From positions 7,718,501 through 7,782,500 of the forward strand of contig CM043967.1 of NCBI GenBank assembly GCA_014529385.2: a DNA stretch of 64,000 bases, given 5' to 3'. Under the pieces are notes generated by a model. That model saw only the letters and a list, made by a program, of their open reading frames with translations, made no database searches and had not been told where the DNA came from. Made by a program: the position numbers and the translations under genes. This DNA is from Adiantum capillus-veneris (taxonomy: Eukaryota; Streptophyta; Polypodiopsida; Polypodiales; Pteridaceae). Of this stretch, positions 19,788 through 30,919 are shown piece by piece (position 1 is the first letter of the stretch; each line of letters begins with the position of its first letter).

Positions 19788-20781
19788 GCTTCCTATACAC
19801 AAAGGGAATGAGGGACGCATGTCAGCTCCCTAGCCCAGATGTCCACAAGGTGTACTCAATTCCTATTGAATGGCCATGGAGGTGGACCAATGAGAATTAG
19901 GCTAGAGTAAATCTAGTCTAATTAATTTAAAAAACACTTAATAAAAAAATTAATAAGAATTAGGCTCTGTAGAAGACCATTGGACAGTCTCCCAAGGGGT
20001 CCAATGAGCATTCAACAACCCAATGGCCTGCCTGATTCCTCTTGGCTAAGAGACAAAGGGGTCCAATGAGAGTTTAGTTGCATTATTTAATTACCTAAAG
20101 CTCTCACAAAAGGGGAAAGGGGGACACATGTCAGAAGGCGATCACTTATGCTGCTTAAATTTCATTGGCTAAGCCTGGCATGGGCCAATGGGGTCCCTTC
20201 GTGAGTAAAATGGAAGAGGGGTCAACCAAGAGAGAGAGGGGGCTGAATTTGTCAAGTCATTATCACACACACACACACTCACACAATCTCATGTGTGAAG
20301 CAAGAAGACTCTCTCTCTCTCCTTCTCAAGCTTTAATGGAAAGCTTATCACCTACTCCAAGTTTGTGAGAAGGGAGGCCTACACCAACAACTCTTGGCTT
20401 TGTGACGCAAATCCAACCAAGAGCCAAGCTTCAATGCATGATGATCTCCTCTACCATGCTAATTACTAAGCTGTGCTATGCTAATATGAGTGATTATGTG
20501 AGGAGATGTACATCTTTCTCGTAAGACTACTCCTTCTTCCTCTCAATCTACTCTCATACCCCACTAGCTCTCACCATCTTTGAAGGTGTGTGAGGTCTTG
20601 GGTCTGAGACCGCGAGGGAATTGATGTTGTCTTATATAAGTGTTTTGCTTAGTGCTTGAAGCTTCAATCTTCATTGCACTAGCTAGTATTGAAGGAACAC
20701 TCTAATCTATTTAAATGAAATGCTCACTATGTTCATGCTATTTTCCACTACACGCAAGTTACTAGGCCATTAAATGTTTCA
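19339..20781 (+). repeat. LTR of family A, copy A1 (plus strand)
   Basis: It begins TGTCATAATAA and ends AAATGTTTCA, followed directly by a primer site. It is collinear with the solo LTR at 52526-54079 and with the reverse complement of 28453-30090. It lacks a segment of about 215 bases present in both other copies (53790-54004 in the solo LTR) and carries a much longer CA repeat. No matching plus-strand 3' LTR was found in the window. Confidence 0.8.
19717..19786. repeat. (CA)35 microsatellite inside LTR A1
   Basis: Seventy bases of CA lie in the LTR where the solo copy at about 52904-52918 has only seven units and the minus-strand copy at 29469-29493 has twelve. Confidence 0.97.
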
Positions 20782-20794
20782 TTGGTATTAGAGC
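20782..20794 (+). other. Primer-binding site after LTR A1
   Basis: TTGGTATTAGAGC differs by one base from the initiator-methionine tRNA primer site TGGTATCAGAGC common in plant LTR retrotransposons. It abuts the LTR end at 20781. Confidence 0.75.
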
Positions 20795-21558
20795 ACAAGG
20801 TTTCTCTTTTCTTGCTCAAGAAGGGAGGTCCTCAAGCTAGCTATAAATGGTTGTTATTATTAATTGCAATTGAGAAAGCAGAATAGGGATTTTTCAGCCT
20901 TGTAGTGCGCCTGCCTTCATATAGATAACGGGGCATCACCATCGAGAGCTATGGTATTCATAGTGGAGTCCTACAGGGCTTGCCTATGGCTTAACCACTA
21001 TTACGCTATTAGAAGCTCAGTGCTGTTTTGGTGTTGATAGACCCCCTCTTCTATTCCATGCAATTAATAATATTCGAGCCACGGGTACAGTAGCTTGAGT
21101 GCTTTTCTAAAGGGGTAAAGAGGAGTAGCAACTAGGGCTTGAAGTGCCAAAGTACACCTTTTTTTGGTTTCTCTTTTCTTGCTTGAGAAGAGAGGTCCTT
21201 AAGTAGCTATAAATGGTTGATTTGTTAATTATATTAGGGTAAGTGGAACAGGGATCTATTATCGGTTTTGTTGAGCCCAATATGTGGGATATGGTGCAAA
21301 CCTCGGGAGCTTTGGACTTAATAATGGAGTCTTTTTAGACTTGACTACGTCTTTACCATTATTGAGCTATAAGAAGTCTGAAAGGAGCTAGCCCTCGACA
21401 ACTCTGCTATGCTAGACCTACTCCACTACTCTCTACATTTAACCACTTCGAGCCGTGGGTGTAGATACTTAAGATCCAATTTTCAAAGGCTAAGAGGAGT
21501 GGTAAATAAGGTTTTGAATTGCCAAAGCATACACTAAGTACATACATAAATTTTGTTA
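20795..21558 (+). other. Leader of the family A element
   Basis: No gene is seen. The region contains a diverged direct duplication: a segment with CTTGCTCAAGAAGGGAGGTCC near 20811 recurs near 21178, each followed by CTATAAATGGTTG and by related text (about 370 bases apart). Confidence 0.5.
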
Positions 21559-22580
21559 ACATGGCTAACAATAAACAAGAGAATAGAATGAACATTGATA
21601 GCTTTGATTTTGCACATGAAGGTGCTAATGATGATGCTCCCATGTTTGTTAATTATGTCGTTAGCAAGCTATGGGCAACCCTACTTTGCAAGCCGAAGTT
21701 ACTTAACAACTTTGTGCTCATGGGATTTTCCTTCCTCTCCAAGAGGAGAGAGAGCTTAGGAGGCCTCTTGAAGAGACCCCCAAAATAAGACTCTCTCCCA
21801 CACGAGAGGAGGAATCCATAGAGCAATAAAGCAATGAAACTTTAAGTTTCTCTGAAGATGTGGCTCCACGAAGACGACGGTCTAGACGATCACTTACTCA
21901 TCCCAAGAGGAAAAGATCAAGACACTGTCCTTCTCCTCGTCACTTCGAAAGGGAAGAGAGGAAACACAGGAAGAAAAGGGCAAGAAAGAGGTCACCCTCT
22001 TCTCCTTCTTCTTCACCTTCCTCTTCTTCTGATGAAAGCTATGGCTATTCTCCTAGAGAATACAAGAGGGGAGGACATCACAAATCATTGTGTAAAAACC
22101 TTATAGCTAGAGGAAGAAACCCAACCCAAGCAAGAACTCCCCCTACCACTCATTTTCATGCTCAAGGGCCAACCATGAGCCCACCTAGATCAGCAACGGT
22201 AAACTTCATTCCAGTAAAGGATGAGATAGATGAACAAGCCAACGTCTATGCTGCCTTGAATGCTAGTGACCAAAATCACCAAGTACCCATTCCTGAAACT
22301 AAGGAAGAGTATGAGGAAGGAGCTAGGAAAAATTTTAGACATGAAGAAGTCAAAGCTGCTACATAGAAAATGGTTTAGGAGGTTTTGGTCCTGTGGGAGG
22401 ACTATCTCGCTGAAGATACTTACTCGAAGGACTATAAAGGCCTTACTTCTCAGTTTTCTCATCTTTTGGATGATAATTTTCCTCTTTTTGTGCTCAAAAT
22501 AGACCCTGCTAGCCCATGTGATTACCACAACAAGCTCTATCTTACCCAACGTTTGTGTCACCCAAGCAATGTAACCTGAT
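21559..22580 (+). pseudogene. Gag-like remnant of the family A element
   Basis: Plus-strand frames after the leader include 21559-21788, and 21860-22366, which is rich in arginine, serine and proline (residues 1-75) and then acidic. A third frame, 22385-22579, contains LWEDYLAEDTYSKDYKGLTS. Position after the primer site and the basic low-complexity region fit a gag protein with a nucleic-acid-binding segment, but no zinc knuckle is visible. Shifts between frames show it is broken. It could also be a domesticated or unrelated coding fragment. Confidence 0.4.
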
Positions 22581-22972
22581 TGTTTTTGCTACATTATACG
22601 AGATTAGTGTTATCCTTTAAATTTTGTAACTCGGATCAGTGCGCTTGGAATTGCAAAATAAATATATAAATAGATTTAGGTATGTTAGAAATTCTCTTAG
22701 GACTTCTACAAGATACCAGATATAGGAAACTAAGAATAAATTTAATTGTATCCATAAAGAGAAATCAAAGAAAGAAGGATTTAAGACAAGGACCAAGATC
22801 TTGTTATACGATGGACTTGTTAAAAGATACATTCAAGATAGATTTTTTTACAAGTCAATAAGCCCATCCATTACATGATCACAATAGCAACTATTACAAG
22901 CAGAGCACATATTAGGCCTTTCATCCATAGGAAGAATTCGTTGTGAAATTGTTGCACCTCTCAAGTATGAGG
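22581..22972. other. AT-rich stretch with no feature
   Basis: I see no gene, repeat or signal between the gag-like remnant and LTR B. Confidence 0.4.
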
Positions 22973-25224
22973 TGAGAAGTTAAAGGGTCCTCTAAGAGAT
23001 AAACCAAAGTGAGGATCAAGATATATCTTTTGATAAGGAAGGAGAGTAAACGATTGAAAGAGATAATCCTAAGAAGCTTTTGGAAAGAGATAAGTTATCA
23101 AGATAAGTAAAAAGAACTTATCTATAAGGAAGATAAGCTAGCAAGATAAGTGAAGGCACCTATCTAAAGTATGCATAAAAAGAGGGCTTCTCTTCTCATT
23201 TTACACTTCTCTCCTTCATTTTTTCGAGCTACAAACTTGAGAATGAGCTTGAGGAAGCCATAGTAAAGCCTATTTTTCACACACCCCTCTCCAAGAGAAA
23301 CCATAGCCAAAACCCTAATCAAGTTTGTCAAAACTTGATCTTCTTCTTCACATTACCCTCTTCCTCTTCTCTCTCCTAATTCTCAAGATTTTCATAGCTT
23401 GAATTCCCTTTGCCTCTTGCCAATCTCTCATTCCAAGTGGCCAAATTGGTGGTCTTCGAGTGAAGTGAAGAGGGAAGGAGTCAACTACATCAACACACTT
23501 TTTCAATACTCTCCCAAATCAAGGAGAAGACTCTCCCAAATCAAGGAGAAGACTCTACCATATACAAACTAAGGTAATGTTTTCTTGTTTTCTTTATGTT
23601 ATTGCACTTTCTTGAAAGTGATTTACTTTTATGCTTACTTAAATTCATGCTTAAGCTCTCATGTTTCCATAAGCAAGCCTTTCCCTTGCTTGCTTGGGAC
23701 AAAAAAATAACTTCTTAATTTTGTTGTTTCCTTCTAATTATGGTTCAAATAATCATAACTAACCATGCTAACAACTAACCACGATGTTATTTTAAGTTCC
23801 ATTATTTCAAGTGTCTTAGACTACCAAACTTATTAATATGGCATAGAGAGAGCCAAAAGCACTCTCTTTTTAACCATAGGTGATTGGAGGTCATAATTAT
23901 GTAAATATTTCAAGTTTTGTTGTTTCAAGTTTCTTAGACTACCAGACGATATGGCATAGAGAGAGTAGAAAGAACTCTCTTTAACCATAGGTGATTGGAG
24001 GTCATATTTACCTAAATAGTATGCATGATTGAATTGTGACTAATATCCTTAATCATTCCTTAATCTCTTGCATAAACCTTTTTATTGATTTTTAAGTTAT
24101 TTAATACTCTTATATAAATTACACTTATGAATGTAATGCCATACATCAAAGGCAACTAAGTAATGGAATTGTTTTTGGAACTAACCTTATTTTCCAAAAG
24201 AGGAATTGTAATTTCTTTAAAAGAAATGCTCTTGATCTTGCATAAATTATATGTGTAAAAGTTTTAGTGGCATACTAAGCTAACATCTAACTTTCAAAAG
24301 GAAATTGAGTTTTGAAGGGTATATTTATCATAACCAAAGAAGTTTTCTTTGAGAAAGAAGATTCCCATTCCAAATAAGGTCATTCCCTCCCTTCTCTCTT
24401 GCCAACTAGAAAATCCCAAATCTTTAAGCCTCTCGTATTTGTGTGATTAATCCTCTCCATGGAAGCAAGAGGTAATCCTAAACCCTATCTTGAGAAGAAT
24501 TTTCACAAATCACTTTTAGACTATCATTCATCAAGGATTCTACTCTTGCATAAACCATCATTTACTCTTGCACAATCAATTGAAGGAAGTTTTAGATTAT
24601 TTGTATTAAAAAATCACAAGCTGATGCATTTCAAATGTTAGTGTTTATTACTCATGGTACACACTTAAGCAAAGGTCATTGTGTAGAGTATATGCATTGT
24701 TCATTTCAAATTTTTCTAATTTCAAGTTTGTTTTGCAACTATGAAGAAGGGAGGTAAGGGGTTAGATTTGTGGAAGTGATGATCGTGTTGCTTGAACATA
24801 AAACTCCCATCGCTTCCATGGATATGTCCCATAAATGGCAAATGGTGCAAAGAAAACAAATGGGAATTTCCTAAGATGATAGAGTTAACTTAAAACTTAC
24901 TTCGAGACAAAACCTTAAACTCCCAAGAGACTTTTGTATTTCTTAAGGTCTTATTTGAGTAGAAATTAAAAAGAAATAGGAACTAAGGGACTATAACTCA
25001 AGGAACTCGCTCTATGTTTCAACTAGGATTAAAACTTTACAGAGAATATTTGACGTGGATAGCCCTAGCATAACATAAAAAATTTAAGTGCAAGCTTTAT
25101 TTTACTGGCATCAAAGAGCAGGAGGAGTCATGTCTTGGTGTTGGTCTCAAACGGGAGGGATGTCAAGAATCGTGGTGTATCCATTTGGAGATAGTGCAAT
25201 CGGCGATCCTTGACATGGCCCTCA
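22973..25224 (+). repeat. LTR of family B, plus-strand copy
   Basis: It matches the reverse complement of 34858-38239 over nearly its whole length and has TGAG...CTCA ends. A TATA-like GCATAAAAAGAGG lies near 23172. No primer site follows and no target duplication is seen, so it is a solo LTR, a 3' LTR or a rearranged remnant. It contains a tandem duplication (next entry). The 60-codon frame at 24459 is not conserved as protein. Confidence 0.75.
23805..24018 (+). repeat. Tandem duplication (~110 bp) within LTR B
   Basis: Two units begin TTTCAAGT-TCTTAGACTACCA at 23805 and 23924 and end GGTGATTGGAGGTCAT. Both units are also present in the minus-strand LTR B at about 37265-37450, so the duplication predates these copies. 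Confidence 0.8.
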
Positions 25225-26800
25225 CAGTTTAATTAAGTGTTGCATGCATTGCATAGGTGGTAGAGTGGGAATTGAAAAGAGAAAATAATCTCAAAAGGAA
25301 CTAAACCCATTGCAAAATACGATGTTTTTTTATAATTTTCTTTTTAACAAAAAATATTGTTTAAAAAATAGAATGTTTTGTCATATGAAAGAATTGTTTG
25401 CCATTAGGAAAACTCTCGAACCTTCTTCATTTAAAATTCTATACTGATATAGTCAAAACTTCCTTTGATATCTAGGGAGGAGGGCTTAGCAAAGTGAATG
25501 CTAAAGCAATGCATATGGGGGGTTGTTAGTGGGTCGTTGTGATTGAACATGTACAGCATAGCTGTCTGGCAGCACTAACACAATGTCAATACTCAGGGAA
25601 GCAACTTGGATGGGGCACAGAGACTCTTTGAGGGTGTCAACCTCAAAAAGTGAGCCTACAAAATGAAGCTATCTAAAGAACTAGAAAATCTATTACTCTC
25701 TACTTAAGAAATCTTCATATGTCCTATCTCACCGCTCTCAGTTATCATGCCATTTTAGCACTCAAACAAATTCAAAATGCAATGAAACTTTAGGAGGAAG
25801 TCTAAAAGGTCTAGGGGTACTATCCTACCAAGCCTAGTTGCAATCCAACAAGGTACCAAAATCATGATCCATCATGATCAAGGTCTTAAAAACTACAACA
25901 AAACTATCCAGAAAGGTTTCCCTCTGGGAACACTCTCCTAAGTTCAAAACATCAAAAAACAACCATTTATGCACTCAAAACATCAGATTTTGCTTGAAGA
26001 CAGGTCGTCACAAACCACAACAATATTGAGAATGGTTACACTTAAATTAGAGATCGGTTTATCTATTTCACGTAATTTGGTTGGTTACATGTTTTTCATA
26101 GCACCTTTTATGTCATGCTACATAGGGATAGATTACCTAAAATCAGTTGAATTCTTAAATTATGAAAGGAACTTTCACATGACAGTGTTGAATGGAGCGA
26201 ATTATCCATTACAAGACAAGGAACACAATGCAATTGTTGACAATAAATTTTGATTACCAGAGCTTGAGAAAAATGGATTACAAGCTGCTTGAGAGTAGCC
26301 GCTCTCAATCATACGCTTCAAACTCTCCAAAACCTTAGATAAAGATACAAAGGGCGTGTTCAAACTCAAAAATTTAAGTTTTCTACCTAGGGCTCTTTTG
26401 GCCAGTGGCCGACTTACAAGGCTCAAATCTCGTAATTAAGCAATACAACTTGGATTTTACAAAAGTTGGACTCAATAACCATTGTCATTTTTGCTATCTT
26501 CACCAAAATTTGGCATGTGAAATCAGGGACATCCCGCATTTGTGTGACCGATGTACCATGTAAGACTCAGTGGGTGGGTAATTGTTGATTGGCTTTGATA
26601 AGATAGGGTAGTTGAGCATTGAGGGTCTTCTACTCTGCCACACTTCATAATTTTCCCAGGATCACCTTCTATTGATTGGGCATAAATCTTTTTCCATATG
26701 ACCTGACCCTCATGAATTTGGTCAATGGATGTTTCACTTACACTTCATGAGCATACTCTAGTGGTAGGTTAGTGGTATCTAGGGGTTGTTCTAGGCTCTT
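25225..26800. other. Gene-free region with a short copia-like open frame
   Basis: No gene can be supported. A plus-strand frame at 25969-26253 (with GYMFFIAPFMSCYIGIDYLK) has no known family features. The rest is AT-rich. Confidence 0.3.
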
Positions 26801-27274
26801 TTAGCCAACCTCCTTTTGCACCTCCTTCTCCTCCATCTTTGGTATCCCCATTTCATGGCTTAACGGCAACATACAAACCCATACAAAATCATCACTTGAA
26901 TCCCCTTTGAACTCATCCTCATATGCATCCCTCAACCTCTCACATGCTTTTTGCAGATTACAAATCTTCTTTCTGCTAGAACATGATTTCCTCCTTTCCC
27001 CTTTGTGATCATCTAACCATTCATATGCATTCTCAAGCTCATCCTCAAAATCATCTAACTTCTCTAAAGCTCTTTTTATCTTCTTATAGCATGATGCTCC
27101 ATGCAACTTCCCAATGATTTTATGAAAAGTTGTGCACAAATCAACCATGCACCTCTTCCTACATGCATCTTCCTTTAAGAAATTATCAACTACACATGGA
27201 AAATCCTCCACTTCATGCTTCCAACTCATGCAAACCTCACATTTCTTCTTCTTCTTTTTACTCCCCCTTCCCAA
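26801..27274 (-). CDS. Unrecognised lysine- and cysteine-rich protein
   Basis: An uninterrupted minus-strand frame of 157 codons is open from just after a TAA; the first ATG is at 27229, giving about 142 residues. It starts with a run of lysines, then has CEVCMSWKHEVEDFPCVV with two CxxC/C-type cysteine groups, further paired cysteines, and a highly charged helical middle (LEKLDDFEDELENAYEWLDD). I do not recognise a family. It lies inside the presumed internal region of a minus-strand element whose primer site is at 28073-28085, about 0.8 kb upstream, so it may be a non-canonical retroelement protein. It could also be a chance frame. Confidence 0.35.
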   Translation of the reverse strand: MGRGSKKKKKKCEVCMSWKHEVEDFPCVVDNFLKEDACRKRCMVDLCTTFHKIIGKLHGASCYKKIKRALEKLDDFEDELENAYEWLDDHKGERRKSCSSRKKICNLQKACERLRDAYEDEFKGDSSDDFVWVCMLPLSHEMGIPKMEEKEVQKEVG

Positions 27275-28072
27275 ACACTTTAATTAGAATACCACAATCA
27301 TGTTCAACGAGATGTTGACGCTTATGTAGACAATTGTTCCCCATGCAAAGGAGAGCATCTATACCTCATGCTACTTTATTCCAAATATCTACGACACCAA
27401 AGTGGAGCAAATATTTGGTAGAGTAATTAGAAAATTGACACTTTCTTGAAGATATGAGTGAACACCGCCAGAGAGAAATTGAAACAAAGGCTGTAAATTA
27501 TACCATAATCGGCCAACGATTGTACTGATGAGAGAAAAGGACTAATAGCTAAGACTATGTGTCAATACCCTTACACGTCCACCATAAACCATTAAAACCA
27601 CTTCATGATCCATTCCAAAACAATAAACCATAATCCAATCTTATCACATGGATGAGCACTCGACCCAACTAAGGGTGATGCGCATCATAATTTTCTAAGG
27701 AATGGATAGTCATTTACATCTAGTCGGAATATAAGATCTAGTTATGAGGTGTCAAAAGTCAGTTATACTATCCTCAAAACCTCCTACCCTTTTGCTAAAG
27801 CAATCTGAAATCACCTTAGGAGCCACTACTAACTACAAAACAAACATTCAAAGGAATCCTCAATACACTTGTATGACACTCCAATCAATTTATTGCAACT
27901 CAATGCCACATAAATTCACACAAAAAGACAATTCAAATAGGTATCACCAATCAATGCTACTCATATGTGGATCGTGAATACAATATTCGCTCTCAAGCAG
28001 TATGCATAATTGTGTACATGGTGCATAACCAACCCAACTAGTATCAGGCTTTAAGCTATACCTATAACCTTA
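27275..28072 (-). other. Leader of a minus-strand LTR element
   Basis: No gene is seen. It lies between a primer site (28073-28085) and the unrecognised frame ending at 26801, as the leader of that element would. Confidence 0.3.
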
Positions 28073-28085
28073 GGCTTTGATACCA
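28073..28085 (-). other. Primer-binding site, minus strand
   Basis: The minus strand reads TGGTATCAAAGCC, an initiator-methionine tRNA type site. The LTR it belongs to lies to the right, beginning (plus coordinates) TGAGAGATACCCC at 28088. Confidence 0.7.
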
Positions 28086-28087
28086 GG

Positions 28088-28379
28088 TGAGAGATACCCC
28101 TCCCTAGGGGTCTATGCAAAAAATATACAATTTACACTTTTATGAAATTTCAATATACATCAGAGTTGCAGAAGTGTTTGCAGAGGGGAGGAGTTCTCAG
28201 TGCCCGACCTAGCATGGAGTTGAGGCCAGGAGTCAGACTACATCCAGTGGCACCTAGAACCTAGTGCTACCTCTGAATGGGGGATATGAATGAAAGAATA
28301 CTCAAGAGAATAACAAGGTGGAGGGTGAATATAATTGTACAATGCATTGCAAGAAGAGAAAGAGAGAGAGAGAGAGAGG

Positions 28380-28416
<37 letters not shown>

Positions 28417-28452
28417 GTGGAGGGTCAAAGAGAGTGCACAAAGATATATAAG
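28088..28452 (-). repeat. Short LTR of a minus-strand element, with poly(G)
   Basis: The segment adjoins a primer site on the left, and a minus-strand TATA-like TTATATATC lies at about 28442-28450. It contains (GA)n at 28359-28378 and 35 G at 28381-28415. The right edge is taken as the start of LTR A at 28453 and may be truncated. Confidence 0.45.
28381..28415. repeat. Poly(G)35 next to a GA repeat
   Basis: Thirty-five consecutive G follow a GA run and a single C. Tracts like this can form G-quadruplexes and are prone to sequencing error, so the length should be taken as approximate. Confidence 0.9.
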
Positions 28453-30090
28453 TGTAATGGAACTGGCCTATTAACTTGAGAGTAGCGGAAATTAATGAGA
28501 GTACTTTTGAAAAATTACTTTGTGAGCATAGCGGGTGATCATAATTGAAGACATCAACATAAACATAGCAACTAGTTAACTTGGCATGAACAATACTTTT
28601 GCAAGAGAGAGAATTTAGAGAACATGACAACATTTGAGGACCGGATTTATGTGGAGCCGGTCCCCCCTCCAATAGGCATTTGTATTATGATTTCTCCCAT
28701 CAAGAGAGACTTGTTACAATACAATCTTTGTGTTCCTTGTGACCTAGGTGATGCAATGAAGATGGAAAGGTTCATGCATCACAAGAATAACATAAACTTT
28801 GAAGAAAGCATTAACTATCCCAAGCCTTGGTCCCAAGACCTCAAACACCTTCGAAGGTGGAGAGAGCTAGCACAGAATGAGGGTAGGGAAGAGGAGTAGA
28901 AAAATTTCATAGGAGAAAGAATTAGTTCCTCACTTATCATCACTCTTCTTGCTAGCATACATAATAGCATAGTAATGAAGATAGAGAAGATGGCAAGCTT
29001 AAGCATTGAAGCATGGCTCTTGGTTGCATTTGCACTCCATAGCCAAGAGTGTTGGTGTAGGCTCTCAACCTCTACTTGCTTGGAGAAGGAGAGTGAGCTC
29101 TTGCACTTTGCACAATGCACAATGAGAGTGTGTGTGATTGTGTGTGGAAAAGTATACCCCCTAAGCAGGCCCCCTACTTGGTTTGGTCGACCCCCCCTTG
29201 TAGCTCATGCTTGAAGCTCATTGGACCCCTCCAGGCCTAGCCAATCATAAGCAGAAGTCATACCAAGCAACAAGGGTAGCCTTAAGACAAGTGTCCCCCT
29301 TTCTTGGAGATAGAGAACTTGATAAATGAAAAATCAATTAATTAATTGTGCTAAATTATCATTGGACCCCTTGGAAGGCCAACCAATAGGCTTTAGGCAC
29401 ACCATGAGGGTAACCTAGCTAGGGGCTTGACAAGTGTCCCTTTTTCTTTCTTTGTACCAAGCATGCCTTGTGTGTGTGTGTGTGTGTGTGTGTTTGTTTG
29501 TTCTCTCTCATCCCCTGTCTTGTAGGGCTCGCCCCCTCCTTGTAGGGATTGAATCTTGACTTTTGCACACCTCAAGCCACTCAACCTTGGGCCTAGTTCT
29601 CACCACAAGCTTGGCCCTTAAGACCCTCAAGCTTGGGCTGGGTTTTACCTCAAGTACCCTAGCATCTCAAGCATGACAAGCACCTCAAGCATCTGAATCA
29701 TCAAGCACCTCAAACATATCAAGCATCTCAATCATCAGGCACCTCAAGCACCTTAGTCATCAAGCACGACAAGCACCTCAAGCACCTTAAGCTTCGGCCA
29801 GGTTGCAACCTCAACCTCAACCCTAGCTTACCTAAGGTCAAAGGACTTTTACACTAATTATTGGAGTTTTTCAATGAAGCTAACCCTAAGGTCTTATGCT
29901 CCATTGGTTAGCCTTGCTCTTTAATAGGCCATCTCTCATTTGGGCCCCTTTACCATTGGCCCCGTGTTGAGATAGATCTATAAGCACATGTCTATATCTT
30001 AACCCTTGTTCCCGTTTATTCTCCCACATTGAATGATCAGTTTAATGTGATAAAATCATTTGGGTTTGTTACATATTAGATTTTAAGACA
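28453..30090 (-). repeat. LTR of family A, minus-strand copy (3' LTR position)
   Basis: Its reverse complement begins TGTCTTAAAATC and ends GGCCAGTTCCATTACA, collinear with LTR A1 and with the solo copy at 52526. It contains the ~215-base segment missing from A1 and an extra minisatellite at 29640-29815. On its upstream (right) side it abuts a polypurine tract and the chromovirus 3' untranslated region, as a 3' LTR should. Confidence 0.75.
29640..29815. repeat. CAAGCACCT minisatellite within LTR A
   Basis: Variants of TCAAGCACCT, TCAAGCATCT and ATCATCAAGC repeat irregularly over about 175 bases. The segment is absent from the other two LTR A copies. Confidence 0.75.
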
Positions 30091-30103
30091 TTACCTCTCT
30101 CTT
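30091..30103 (-). other. Polypurine tract of the chromovirus
   Basis: The minus strand reads AAGAGAGAGGTAA immediately before the LTR start TGTCTTAAAATC, the normal arrangement at an internal/3' LTR junction. Confidence 0.6.
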
Positions 30104-30484
30104 GAAATCATAGTCATCCCCGACTATGAGGTAGAAGAGATAAAGACTTAGTCATTAGTCAATCTTAGTTGGCGGGTAGAGGATCCATTTTTACCCTACG
30201 ACATCTTTCCAAGATGGATGACCAATCCATTTGGTGCTTGGGAGACATAGCTACTGCAAGCATGCCTACTCTTTAGTCCATTTCATTATCCCAAAGTAGA
30301 GTGACAAATTATACTTGGTGTTTGAGAGACTTCGTCATCACAAACATGATTCTAAGTATGCATACTATTGAAATTTGTGCATAATGAAAAAGAGAACTAG
30401 TCTTATAAGACAAAAACATTGGTTATTCAAAAGAAATTTGTTCATGTGCTTAGTCTAATGTAGCATTGTAAGCATTTACAAGGT

Positions 30485-30800
30485 TCATACTATCCTTAAA
30501 CTGTATTCCTTGCATCCATCTAGCATCTTCAAAAGGATAATTTTTGAACTTAATAAGATACCGTCAGATAATCTTACCATGTTGTAGTACCTTGTCTTCA
30601 TGCCGAAGAATAGCTTCGGGTTGTAGCACCTCTTCTTGGTCTTCAACTTCGGGAGGGTCTTCAATAATTGGTTCACTTGGTGGCTCTCCTTTGTAGGGCT
30701 TTACTAGGCTCACATGAAAAGCATTGTGTATGAGCCAATGGTTGGGCAACTTGAGTTGATAAGCCATCTCATTGATAGGCTTCAAGATTTGGAAAGGACC
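30485..30800 (-). pseudogene. Chromodomain and integrase tail of the chromovirus
   Basis: The frame from 30785 reads YQLKLPNHWLIHNAFHVSLV and then EAILRHEDKVLQHGKII. After an in-frame TGA (an expected CGA) it continues RYLIKFKNYPFEDARWM, giving a typical plant chromodomain split by one stop. Chromodomains direct the integrase to particular chromatin marks. The reading frame ends near 30480; the next 380 bases are 3' untranslated sequence. Confidence 0.8.
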
Positions 30801-30919
30801 ATAGTATCTTTTTGCTAGCTTAGCATAATACTTTTGATGGCCAATAGGATTTTTGCCCGTCGTTTGCCTTAATCAAGCCTTAGGAAACTTAAGTAAGACC
30901 CAATCATTTTCTTTGAATG

